From NCBI GenBank assembly GCA_934271725.1, contig CAKQSC010000031.1:1-11306 (forward strand): DNA of 11,306 nt, given 5' to 3'. Made by a program: the position numbers and the translations under genes. The notes below the pieces were generated by a model. That model searched no databases. It was not told the DNA's origin and saw only the letters and a list, made by a program, of their open reading frames with translations. Below, in pieces: positions 1 through 6,676 of the stretch. Each line of letters starts with the position of its first letter. The first letter of the stretch is position 1. The DNA is from an uncultured Clostridia bacterium (lineage in GTDB: Bacteria > Bacillota > Clostridia > Christensenellales > Borkfalkiaceae).

Positions 1-12
1 GTATACAAAGAC
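1..12. repeat. Terminal direct repeat, left copy
   Basis: GTATACAAAGAC is identical to bases 11295-11306, so the window starts and ends with the same 12 bases. Overlapping the copies closes the molecule at 11,294 bp and repairs the interrupted permease frame. Confidence 0.9.
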
Positions 13-338
13 AACGCTATCAGAAACGCGCCGAAAACGATTCTCAAAACGGACGTGTCGAGAGCCTGCGACAAAAAACTGCAACATACCGCCGAAACGC
101 TTGAAGAAACGACTAGCGTAAACAGCCCTTTTTTCTCGATATTTCCTTGCAAATAGTGCATTATTAAAGACACGACGGACGTGGGCAGAAAACTTATGAG
201 ATTTATCGCCTGAGCCTGCAATTGGTTGAGAGATAAAAAAGTCGTTAAAAGGGGGATGAGAAGAGTACCTCCGCCCATTCCCATACCGCCCGCAAGCCCG
301 CCCGCGAAACCGAAAACAACGTATAAAACAATCTTCAT
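1..338 (-). CDS. TauE/SafE (TSUP) half-size permease, N-terminal part; cut by window edge
   Basis: This is a membrane permease of the TauE/SafE (TSUP) family, whose members move sulfite, sulfonates or other small organic anions; the substrate here is unknown. The 112 codons visible begin at ATG 336-338, with a strong Shine-Dalgarno run (AGGGGAGGTG, 342-351). The glycine-rich first helix (residues 9-24, GFAGGLAGGMGMGGGT) matches the family signature. It is followed by a LNQLQAQAINLISFLP segment, typical of the short cytoplasmic loop and next helix, and by further hydrophobic helices. It lies 65 bp downstream of a sister half permease on the same strand, so the two probably form a hetero-oligomer equal to one full-length transporter. 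The reading frame is open at base 1 and continues in frame into 11306-11228 if the ends are joined, giving 134 aa. Family assignment is secure; the transported compound is not. Confidence 0.9.
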   Translation of the reverse strand, partial: MKIVLYVVFGFAGGLAGGMGMGGGTLLIPLLTTFLSLNQLQAQAINLISFLPTSVVSLIMHYLQGNIEKKGLFTLVVSSSVSAVCCSFLSQALDTSVLRIVFGAFLIALSLY

Positions 339-403
339 TTTCACCTCCCCTTAAAGCGCGTTTACGGCGTTTCGTTTTTCCTTTCGGGGCGCTCCTTTCT
401 CAC

Positions 404-778
404 CTATAAAATCACCGATTTCACGCCTAGAAAAAGGGTGAGAAAGGCAAAAATCCACCTCGTTACGGTCGGGTTGATTTTGCCCAGTAAAAACGCGCCT
501 ATACTCCCGCCGAACACGCTTCCGAGAGTAGTGAAAAGGGAACTTTCGAGTCTGAGATTTCCGTAAGACGAGTATACCAGAAGGCTTAAAAAACTCGACG
601 GTAAAACTATCGCTATCGCCGTCGCGTGCGACTTTTTTACTTCGTAACCCAAAAGTTTTTCCGTCGCCGGAACGGCAACCGTTCCCCCTCCTCCGCCGAA
701 CAAACCGTTTATCGCGCCCGTCAGCATACCCGTGAGAAGAAGAAAGAATCTTTTTTTGACTTTTCCTTTTTCTTTCAT
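404..778 (-). CDS. TauE/SafE (TSUP) half-size permease, second subunit
   Basis: This complete 124-aa protein is a half-length TauE/SafE family permease; a full TSUP transporter is about 250 aa. After a basic start (KEKGKVKKR) come four hydrophobic segments. The family's glycine-rich first helix is visible as TGMLTGAINGLFGGGGGT (about residues 16-33), then KKSHATAIAIVLPSSF (about 48-63), and the protein ends in a hydrophobic helix (RWIFAFLTLFLGVKSVIL). It precedes the other half-permease by 65 bp on the same strand, so they are probably cotranscribed and work as a pair. No Shine-Dalgarno motif precedes the ATG, and an in-frame TAG a few codons upstream makes an earlier ATG start unlikely. I could not identify a convincing promoter upstream. 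Substrate unknown. Confidence 0.9.
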   Translation of the reverse strand: MKEKGKVKKRFFLLLTGMLTGAINGLFGGGGGTVAVPATEKLLGYEVKKSHATAIAIVLPSSFLSLLVYSSYGNLRLESSLFTTLGSVFGGSIGAFLLGKINPTVTRWIFAFLTLFLGVKSVIL

Positions 779-899
779 ATCATTAACCGTTTTCTATCAC
801 TGTTTTTGACAAAAAACAATCATTCTAAACGGACGTAAGGCAACTTTTCCGTTTTCTTTCGCACCGCCGAATATTATTAAAAATAATATAATTTTTAAA

Positions 900-923
900 A
901 AATCGCGTAAAAATAGGCGATTT
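900..923. promoter_or_regulatory. Inverted repeat upstream of surface-protein promoter
   Basis: AAATCGC (900-906) and GCGATTT (917-923) form a 7-bp inverted repeat with a 10-bp spacer, ending 3 bp before the -35 box of the 996-aa gene. The geometry suits a dimeric regulator, but the arms are short and lie in AT-rich DNA, so chance is possible. Confidence 0.3.
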
Positions 924-926
924 ATA

Positions 927-955
927 TTGCAATTGTCGGCAAAATAATGTATACT
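927..955 (+). promoter_or_regulatory. Sigma-A type promoter of the 996-aa surface protein gene
   Basis: TTGCAA (927-932), a 17-bp spacer and TATACT (950-955) place transcription start near 962, about 32 bases before the ATG. The leader contains the Shine-Dalgarno sequence AAAGGTG (984-988 region), four bases before the start. Confidence 0.6.
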
Positions 956-993
956 ACTACTAACGCTTAAAAAAATATATTTAAAGGTGAACT

Positions 994-3984
994 ATGACAC
1001 GAAAACAAAACAATTTAAGCAAAAGGACGGGTTGGATTATAACTTTAATCTCCGTTTTCGTTCTTTCCTGCTCGTTGTTGTTCTCTTTCGCGTGCGGTGG
1101 TACGGACAAAACTTCCAAACGCGACAAGTATAACGTAACGACGGCGGAAGAAGACGATCTTGCTATCGCAAACGGTACTTTTGAATTCGGCACCGCCGAC
1201 GTCAAAAACTCCGATTACCCTTACGCTACGAGCATAAGTTGGACGAAAACCAACACCAACGCAACCTCCTCCACGAGAAATTCGGGTATAATTTCCACGG
1301 CGGAAGAAGATTACGACGTTCTTCTCGAAAAACTGTATTCCGCGGACGTAAACGATTCCGATTATCCCGCGGACAGCACTCTTTCCAAAGCGGAATGGAG
1401 ATTAGAGCAGTTAAGAGGAAAACATCCTAACCCCGGCGTTCACGACGGCGCGAAAGAAACCGACAAAAAAATCCTTATGATTTACAACTTCAACGCGACC
1501 GAAAAGAAAGGTACCGCGCAGAAGTTTACTTCTTCGTCCTCCGTCGAACTCAAAGCGAATACTTACGGAAAAATATCCGTATGGGTTAAAACCGTAGATC
1601 TTAAATCGAGATCGGACGGCGCGGATTTCGGAGCGAACATAAACGTTACCAACACTCTTAACGGCGTAACGCAGGATCAGTTGAGAATTAAAAACATAAA
1701 CACGAACGGCGAATGGACGAATTACGTTATACACGTTAAAGGCAGTGATTCTTTGCCCGTAACGCTGAAAGTCGTTTTAGGTTTGGGTTATCCCAACGGC
1801 GGTAGCGCTTACGAACAGGAATACGTTGAAGGTCAGGCGTTCTTCGACGACGTAACGTACGAAGAAATCACGGAAGAAGATTATAACGGCGCGGTAGTTA
1901 CCGAAACGAAAAAATCTTCTTATCTCGCGACCGCTTCCGACAAAACGATAGACCTCGATCAGACCGCAAAGTCGGTTAAGTTCGATTTCGACGTTGCGAC
2001 GCATACGGCGATAGACCTTTCCGATTACGACGTTTCCGAAATTGCGGATCCCTCTCTTCCCGCAAACTCGCCTCTCGCAAGTTCTACGGGCTATACGGTA
2101 AATCTCGACGGAACGGCTAAAACGGTAAACCTTCTTACCAAAAAGGTACCCGCTAACGGCTTCTATTACGTTTCGTTCTACGTTAAAACGAAACTTAACC
2201 TTACCGCTACGGGCGTAAACGTATTCGTCGAAGACAGAGGTACGGACGGTTGTGAAGAAAAAGACTTTATCAACAACAAGAGTTTCACTAACATAAGAAC
2301 GGAAAAAACGGACGACGACCTTTACGGCGACTGGGTGAAATATTCCGTTCTCATAAAAAACAATTATAAAGAAGCGGGCGCGGACGACAGATCCTTTATG
2401 CTTAAAGCGATTATAGGTTCCACCGATCCCGACAACATTTCGGACAAACTCGCTAACCCGACGGGCACCGTTTACATCTCTCACTTTGAAGAAGTTACGG
2501 GAAGCATTAAAGACGCGGACGACAACAATACGGAAGCGTACGCAATGGTTGCTTCCTTCACGGGCGACACGAACGCGAGCGTAAGCCTTATCGCTCCCAA
2601 ATCGAGCGATTACAAGGATCCCTCCGACGACGATACGACTTATTCCTTTAACCCCGTATATACGGAAGCGGACGACATTAAGACCGGCGCGGTTAAAGCA
2701 AGAGGTCTTTACTCTATGATTCCCGACGGAAACGGCGATTATCTCTACGGCGCGTCCGACGCGAAAGTAACAAACGGCGTTATCAATACCAAATACCTCG
2801 CCGGCTATGCGGACGCAAACCTCGCTCCCCTCTTTGCGGGAAGAGATGCGGACACCGAATATCAGCCGATTATGATTAACAACAAAGAAGCGACCAACTT
2901 CGGCTATTACTTCTCTTCGAGCAGTACAAAAGTAGAAGCGTCCTCTTTCGTTAAAGTTTCCGTTCAGGTTAAAGTATCCGGCGACGCGAAGGCGTATATC
3001 TATATAGTTAAAACGGACAAGGCGAGCGGTGAAACGGTTCTCAACGCAAAAGACTTCAAAGCAAACCTTGACGCAAAACTTCAACAAGACGTCGTTATGA
3101 CGGTAACCGACACTTCTTCGGAAGACGGCGATTTCAAAACGGTAGACATCTATCTTTCCGCAGGCAAGGCGGGTTATGATTTCAGAGTAGAACTGTGGAA
3201 CGGTTCGAGAGACGGTTCCGTTAAATCTACGGGCTACGTATTCTTTAATTCCGTAACCGTTACCTCTTCCTCTCTTTCGGACATAACCGCTATAACGGAC
3301 GAATTTGAAGCAAACAACGCTATCGACATAAGCAACCCCTCGTCTTATCCCGACAATTACGCGAGATACACGCAGGAACTCAACAAGTACGAAATCGACT
3401 ACAACAAAACGGCTAAAACGGACGACAAGATTTCTTACGATCCGAGCGTCGTATATCTTAATGACGGCGATACGCTTATCGCAAGATACGACACCATCGC
3501 TCCCGTAGAAAACGATCCCTCGGCAAAAGACGATTCGGACGACGGCTCCGACGACGACACGACGACGGACGGCGATAAAAAGAAAGTCGACTCAGCTACT
3601 TTCTGGTTGTCTTTCTCCTCTATCCTTCTCGCAGTTCTTATAGTAGTTGTTATCGTTTATATTCTCGTTAAGAAAATCGTTAAGAAGAAAAAAGCGAAAA
3701 AGAGCGGTGCCGTTCAGTCTTACAACATTCACAGCAGAGCGCACGCTTTGAAAGAAGCGAAAGCAAAGAACGACAAACCCGTAGTTACCGACGACAAAGA
3801 CGCGGACGATAACGAAACTCCCGTCGAAGAAGAACCCGAAACGGAAGAATACACCTACGGCGACGTTCAGAACTTTGACGACGACGCGAAAGAAACGGAA
3901 GAAGAAATCGCGGAAGTAACAGGCGAAACGAATAACGCCGACGAAACAATCGTTACCGACGACGGCGACAAAACGAACGAATAA
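994..3984 (+). CDS. Large membrane-anchored surface protein with three repeated beta-rich modules
   Basis: I do not recognise a named family over the whole of this 996-aa protein. Residues 13-34 form a signal sequence ending SLLFSFAC|GG, so Cys34 may be a lipidation site, although Ser rather than Leu at -3 makes the lipobox imperfect. Three regions repeat one layout: a YGKISVWVKT-like strand, a middle strand with a Trp or Phe-Lys core, and a closing strand naming a G-x-x-F/Y pair. They lie at about residues 165-295, 365-504 and 629-760, and resemble CBM4/9-type jelly rolls (inference). An Asp-rich linker (about 842-866) leads to a membrane helix (about 869-893) and a KKIVKKKKAKK stop-transfer. 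The last 90 residues are a highly acidic, probably cytoplasmic tail. It sits alone in its own transcription unit. A role in binding polysaccharide at the cell surface is plausible but unproven. Confidence 0.85.
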   Translation: MTRKQNNLSKRTGWIITLISVFVLSCSLLFSFACGGTDKTSKRDKYNVTTAEEDDLAIANGTFEFGTADVKNSDYPYATSISWTKTNTNATSSTRNSGIISTAEEDYDVLLEKLYSADVNDSDYPADSTLSKAEWRLEQLRGKHPNPGVHDGAKETDKKILMIYNFNATEKKGTAQKFTSSSSVELKANTYGKISVWVKTVDLKSRSDGADFGANINVTNTLNGVTQDQLRIKNINTNGEWTNYVIHVKGSDSLPVTLKVVLGLGYPNGGSAYEQEYVEGQAFFDDVTYEEITEEDYNGAVVTETKKSSYLATASDKTIDLDQTAKSVKFDFDVATHTAIDLSDYDVSEIADPSLPANSPLASSTGYTVNLDGTAKTVNLLTKKVPANGFYYVSFYVKTKLNLTATGVNVFVEDRGTDGCEEKDFINNKSFTNIRTEKTDDDLYGDWVKYSVLIKNNYKEAGADDRSFMLKAIIGSTDPDNISDKLANPTGTVYISHFEEVTGSIKDADDNNTEAYAMVASFTGDTNASVSLIAPKSSDYKDPSDDDTTYSFNPVYTEADDIKTGAVKARGLYSMIPDGNGDYLYGASDAKVTNGVINTKYLAGYADANLAPLFAGRDADTEYQPIMINNKEATNFGYYFSSSSTKVEASSFVKVSVQVKVSGDAKAYIYIVKTDKASGETVLNAKDFKANLDAKLQQDVVMTVTDTSSEDGDFKTVDIYLSAGKAGYDFRVELWNGSRDGSVKSTGYVFFNSVTVTSSSLSDITAITDEFEANNAIDISNPSSYPDNYARYTQELNKYEIDYNKTAKTDDKISYDPSVVYLNDGDTLIARYDTIAPVENDPSAKDDSDDGSDDDTTTDGDKKKVDSATFWLSFSSILLAVLIVVVIVYILVKKIVKKKKAKKSGAVQSYNIHSRAHALKEAKAKNDKPVVTDDKDADDNETPVEEEPETEEYTYGDVQNFDDDAKETEEEIAEVTGETNNADETIVTDDGDKTNE

Positions 3985-4010
3985 TAGTTTCACCGAACTA
4001 TAAAAATCAA

Positions 4011-4046
4011 AATCCTTACCGATACTTTTCGGTAAGGATTTTTTTT
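4011..4046 (+). terminator. Intrinsic terminator after the surface protein gene
   Basis: A perfect 12-bp stem, AATCCTTACCGA (4011-4022) with TCGGTAAGGATT (4029-4040), closes a 6-base loop and is followed directly by six more Ts. It lies 27 bp after the stop codon and 24 bp before murG, so murG probably needs its own promoter. Confidence 0.9.
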
Positions 4047-4057
4047 GCGCTTTTGCA

Positions 4058-4063
4058 TATACT
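4058..4063 (+). promoter_or_regulatory. Candidate -10 box of murG giving a leaderless transcript
   Basis: TATACT lies with only six bases between it and the murG ATG, so transcription would start at or next to the A of the start codon. No Shine-Dalgarno sequence is present upstream of that ATG. I see no good -35 hexamer at the usual distance, since that position lies in the terminator stem, which lowers confidence. Confidence 0.45.
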
Positions 4064-4069
4064 TTTACT

Positions 4070-5113
4070 ATGAGTAGCATTGTTCTTACGGGCGGAGGAA
4101 CGGCGGGGCATTGTATTCCCAACGTAGCCCTTATAAGTCAACTTAAAGACCGTTTCGACGAGATATATTATATAGGTTCTTACGACGGCATCGAAAAGGA
4201 AATCGTCAAAAAAACGAACATCGATTATTTCCCCGTAACCGTATGTAAACTCGTCCGCTCGTCGTTTATTAAAAACCTTTCTCTCCCGTACAAACTTCCC
4301 AAAGGCATATCGGAAGCAAAAAAGATTTTATCCTCTTTAAAACCGGACGTGGTTTTCTCGAAAGGCGGTTACGTTTCTCTGCCCGTGTGCCTTGCGTGCA
4401 AAAAACTCAAAATCCCTTATTTCGTACACGAATCCGACCTGACGGCGGGGCTTGCCAACAGACTGTCCGCCGGCGGAGCGCAAGCCGTACTTACGGCGTT
4501 TCCGCAAACGGCAAAAAAATTTAAAAACGGTATGTTCGTAGGTTCGCCCGTAAGAAAGGAATTGTTTACCGACACGACGAAAACGGATTTTTTCGGTAAT
4601 AAAAAGCCCGTACTGTTGGTTACGGGCGGAAGTAGCGGTTCGGAAAAAATCAATTTCGTTCTCGGCGAGGCGTTGCAAAACGTACTGCCCGTGTTCAACG
4701 TAATTCACATTACGGGAAAAGGTCGCAAACCCCTCTCTCGCGACTACGGCTACAAGGCGATTGATTTTACCGACAATATGACGGCCGTATTCAATTCGAC
4801 GGACGTAGCCCTTTCGAGATGCGGTGCGAACAGCGCGGTCGAACTCACCCTTAAAAAAATACCCGCGGTCTACGTTCCTTTGCCCAAAGGTCGTTCGAGA
4901 GGAGATCAGATACAAAACGCCGAATACCTTTACAGACGCGGTTTATGCGACGTTCTTTACGAGGAAAACCTTACCCCCGAATCTCTGTCTACCGCCGTTA
5001 TGGGGCTTTATACCAACAGATTCAACTTTAAACGCAACCTCGAAACGCAAACGGACGTAAAATGCGGAAACGACGAAATAACCGCAATACTTAAAAAATA
5101 CGCGAAACCGTAA
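4070..5113 (+). CDS. murG: MurG, UDP-GlcNAc:lipid I N-acetylglucosaminyltransferase
   Basis: MurG adds GlcNAc from UDP-GlcNAc to lipid I on the inner face of the membrane, making lipid II for peptidoglycan. At 347 aa it has the usual length. The N-terminal glycine loop GGGTAGH (residues 8-14), SKGGYVSLP (97-105), HESD (120-123) and GSPVR (158-162) belong to the lipid I-binding half. GGSSGS (186-191), SRCGANSAVELT (249-260) and GDQIQNAEYL (278-287) form the UDP-GlcNAc site of the GT28 half; HESD and GDQ replace the HEQN and HQ seen in E. coli. The start is fixed by the position of GGGTAGH. It is not beside mur or ftsW genes here but stands alone after a terminator. It has no Shine-Dalgarno site. 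Its end overlaps the convergent 128-aa gene by 23 bp. The GT28 family includes other lipid glycosyltransferases, but the motif set favours MurG. Confidence 0.93.
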   Translation: MSSIVLTGGGTAGHCIPNVALISQLKDRFDEIYYIGSYDGIEKEIVKKTNIDYFPVTVCKLVRSSFIKNLSLPYKLPKGISEAKKILSSLKPDVVFSKGGYVSLPVCLACKKLKIPYFVHESDLTAGLANRLSAGGAQAVLTAFPQTAKKFKNGMFVGSPVRKELFTDTTKTDFFGNKKPVLLVTGGSSGSEKINFVLGEALQNVLPVFNVIHITGKGRKPLSRDYGYKAIDFTDNMTAVFNSTDVALSRCGANSAVELTLKKIPAVYVPLPKGRSRGDQIQNAEYLYRRGLCDVLYEENLTPESLSTAVMGLYTNRFNFKRNLETQTDVKCGNDEITAILKKYAKP

Positions 5114-5477
5114 CGGGCGTTATTTTTCTCTCCGAAAAACCATTACCGCCGTGTACGGCTATTCCGCTTGCTTTAAACCGCTTGCCCGTCGATAAGCGCG
5201 TAACCTTTTCGCCGAAAGTTTCGTCAAACGAAAAGCAACGCTTGTCCGCGACGTAATAAGCCTCCGTACGCGAACGGCAACAAAAATTTCTTTCGTTCGC
5301 CCGCGCGACGTCTGCTTTTACTTTTTCGTTACCGTCGTATACTCTTTCTCCGACGGGAACAAAACTCTCTTTTAACGTGCGATTTCTTTCCGCCGTGTTT
5401 ATACCCTCAATGCCGTTCAGCCACTTAACGGCGTCCGTTTTTAAACTTTCTCTGTCGCTTAAACTCAATAATAACAT
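5091..5477 (-). CDS. Hypothetical 128-aa protein divergent from WYL regulator
   Basis: I do not recognise this protein. The case for a real gene is an excellent Shine-Dalgarno sequence (AAGGAG, 5483-5488) five bases before ATG 5475-5477, an open frame filling an otherwise empty gap, and codon choice (GCG, ACG, GAC, AAA, GAA) like its neighbours. The protein is soluble, basic and without a signal peptide or membrane helix. It contains a CC pair (NFCCRSR, about residues 69-75) and a third Cys shortly after. Its 3' end runs 23 bp into the end of murG on the opposite strand, and no terminator follows it. Being divergent from the WYL regulator across 103 bp suggests it may be that regulator's target. 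The sequence reads somewhat irregularly, so a decaying or spurious ORF is possible. Confidence 0.55.
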   Translation of the reverse strand: MLLLSLSDRESLKTDAVKWLNGIEGINTAERNRTLKESFVPVGERVYDGNEKVKADVARANERNFCCRSRTEAYYVADKRCFSFDETFGEKVTRLSTGKRFKASGIAVHGGNGFSERKITPVTVSRIF

Positions 5478-5482
5478 CTTAT

Positions 5483-5488
5483 CTCCTT
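5483..5488 (-). promoter_or_regulatory. Ribosome binding site supporting the 128-aa ORF
   Basis: AAGGAG on the minus strand, five bases before the ATG at 5477, is one of the best Shine-Dalgarno matches in the window. It is the main reason to accept the unrecognised ORF as a gene. Confidence 0.75.
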
Positions 5489-5516
5489 TTTACACGCCTA
5501 TTTTACGGCATAATAC

Positions 5517-5545
5517 TTGACATAATCTGTCATATATATTAAAAT
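5517..5545 (+). promoter_or_regulatory. Sigma-A promoter of the WYL regulator gene
   Basis: A perfect TTGACA (5517-5522), a 17-bp spacer and TAAAAT (5540-5545) give a start near 5552, about 29 bases before the ATG. Both hexamers lie inside palindromes, so the promoter looks built for repression. Confidence 0.75.
5518..5532. promoter_or_regulatory. Palindrome TGACA-N5-TGTCA over the -35 box
   Basis: TGACA (5518-5522) and TGTCA (5528-5532) form a perfect 5-bp inverted repeat with a 5-bp spacer, covering the -35 of the WYL gene. It lies between two divergent genes, so one bound dimer could control both. Likely operator by position only. Confidence 0.5.
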
Positions 5546-5568
5546 AATGAAAAATATATTTTAATATA
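5535..5568. promoter_or_regulatory. 12-bp inverted repeat over the -10 and start region, candidate autoregulatory operator
   Basis: TATATTAAAATA (5535-5546) and TATTTTAATATA (5557-5568) are perfect reverse complements separated by 10 bp, so the arm centres are 22 bp apart, about two helical turns. The left arm contains the -10 box and the right arm ends 12 bp before the WYL start codon. Such a layout suits a dimeric or tetrameric regulator binding one face of DNA. The AT-rich composition raises the chance rate, but 12 perfect pairs is long. Confidence 0.5.
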
Positions 5569-5580
5569 CGGCGGTAAAAT

Positions 5581-6510
5581 ATGAAATATGAGTTATTGAT
5601 TAAGATTTTGTTCTACGTATTGTCGGCAGGTCGGGTTACGACGAAAGAACTCGCAGACAAGTACGAAATATCCCCGAGAACGGTTTTAAGGTATATGGAC
5701 ACGTTAAGCCTTGCGGGAATACCCGTTATGAGCATAAGAGGCAGAAACGGCGGGTTTAAACTTATGGATACTTACGTACTGCCCGTATCGTTTATGACGA
5801 AAGAAGAGTTTGACGTCTCTCTTTCCGCTTTGGAATCCATTTGCAATCAACTCGGCTCTCAAACGCTTGAAAGCGCGATAAGAAAATTAAAATCGGTAAA
5901 CAAAAAAAGCGAAGGCACGCTCAACTTCAAGTCGGGCAATCTCGTTATAGACGAGGGCGAATGGGGAAAAGTCGGTAGCGCGAACGAAAAGTTAAAACTC
6001 GTCGAAAACGCCATAGAAAACAAAAAGGTGCTCTCCCTCGATTATCACGACAGAAACGGCGAAAAAACGGTACGACTTATAGAACCGTATCTCGTACTGT
6101 TCAAACAAGGCGTGTGGTACGTTTACGCTTATTGCAGACTGCGCAAAGATTTCAGGCTGTTTAAAGTCAGCAGAATAGCCGAAGCGAGCGTTACGGGGGA
6201 AACTTTCGATAAAAAAGATTTCGACGCTACAAACCTCGATTTCAGCCTTTGGTTCGACAACAAAGATTCGGAAGAGGTCGAGTTTATTGTCGACAAAAGC
6301 GCGCGGTCGGACGTTGAAGAATGGCTTGGCATATCTTCCGTTTCAGAGGACGAAAAAGGCGTTATTTACGCAAAAGCAAAACTTCCGATAGAGGACAGCC
6401 TCGTTTCTAAAATACTTTCTTTCTGTGGCGAAATAAAGGTCGAAAAACCGCAATCGCTCAAAGAAAAAGTCAAAGAAAAAGCAAACCTTATTTATACGTC
6501 TTTGGCGTAA
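5581..6510 (+). CDS. WYL-domain transcriptional regulator (HTH_11-WYL-WCX)
   Basis: This 309-aa protein has the three-part layout of YafY/PafBC-like regulators. A winged helix-turn-helix occupies residues 1-62 (LLIKILFYVLSAGRVTTKEL, then SPRTVLRYMDTLSLAGIPV and the wing RGRNGGFKL). The WYL ligand-sensing domain spans about 135-205, with the name-giving motif as GVWYVYAYC (177-185) and RLFKVSRI (192-199). A WCX domain spans about 230-300. WYL domains are known to sense nucleic acid or small nucleotide ligands and may regulate stress, DNA-damage or defence genes; the ligand here is unknown. The 129-aa scale HTH-to-WYL linker is normal and nothing is truncated. It has a consensus promoter overlapped by two palindromes, suggesting autoregulation, and a weak Shine-Dalgarno (GGCGGT). 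Its probable partner is the divergent 128-aa gene. Confidence 0.95.
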   Translation: MKYELLIKILFYVLSAGRVTTKELADKYEISPRTVLRYMDTLSLAGIPVMSIRGRNGGFKLMDTYVLPVSFMTKEEFDVSLSALESICNQLGSQTLESAIRKLKSVNKKSEGTLNFKSGNLVIDEGEWGKVGSANEKLKLVENAIENKKVLSLDYHDRNGEKTVRLIEPYLVLFKQGVWYVYAYCRLRKDFRLFKVSRIAEASVTGETFDKKDFDATNLDFSLWFDNKDSEEVEFIVDKSARSDVEEWLGISSVSEDEKGVIYAKAKLPIEDSLVSKILSFCGEIKVEKPQSLKEKVKEKANLIYTSLA

Positions 6511-6514
6511 GACG

Positions 6515-6545
6515 CGCGGGCAACTTTCGTTGCCCGCGTTTCTTA
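6515..6545 (+). terminator. Intrinsic terminator after the WYL gene
   Basis: CGCGGGCAAC (6515-6524) and GTTGCCCGCG (6529-6538) form a 10-bp GC-rich stem with a TTTC loop, starting four bases after the stop codon. The following tract is T-rich but interrupted. Confidence 0.85.
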
Positions 6546-6620
6546 TTTGTCCTTTTTTATCGTAAAAAGCGGTTTACGCCACGACGATTACGCCGACTTT
6601 TGCAACGATACGTTATCTAT

Positions 6621-6657
6621 AAAAAAACGCCCCGCTCGGGAAAATCCGAGCGGGGCG
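6621..6657 (-). terminator. Intrinsic terminator after the secreted LRR/List-Bact protein gene
   Basis: A perfect 12-bp stem, CGCCCCGCTCGG (6628-6639) with CCGAGCGGGGCG (6646-6657), has a 6-base loop. On the minus strand it is followed by seven Ts (6621-6627). The T-rich run at 6664-6679 on the other side could let it also act on plus-strand read-through. Confidence 0.9.
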
Positions 6658-6676
6658 CGTATCGTTTATTTTTTTT

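Noticed and set aside
1777..3087. 436-codon open frame on the minus strand inside the surface protein gene
   Set aside because: It is antisense to a well-supported gene with its own promoter, ribosome site and domain layout. The open frame follows from biased codon use; the product is Arg/Val/Phe-rich with no recognisable motif.
3530..3580. GAC/ACG-rich low-complexity stretch as a DNA tandem repeat element
   Set aside because: It simply encodes the Asp-rich linker before the membrane helix; there is no exact repeat unit.
3592..4122. 176-codon minus-strand frame across the surface protein 3' end and murG start
   Set aside because: It crosses a strong terminator and two real genes and has no family resemblance or ribosome site.
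5108..5124. Small TAACG-GG-CGTTA stem with Ts as murG terminator
   Set aside because: A two-base loop and five-base stem are too small to be credible, and it lies inside the convergent 128-aa ORF.
5531..5568. AT-rich segment as a replication origin of the putative circle
   Set aside because: It is short, lacks iterons or DnaA-box clusters, and is better explained as promoter plus operator.
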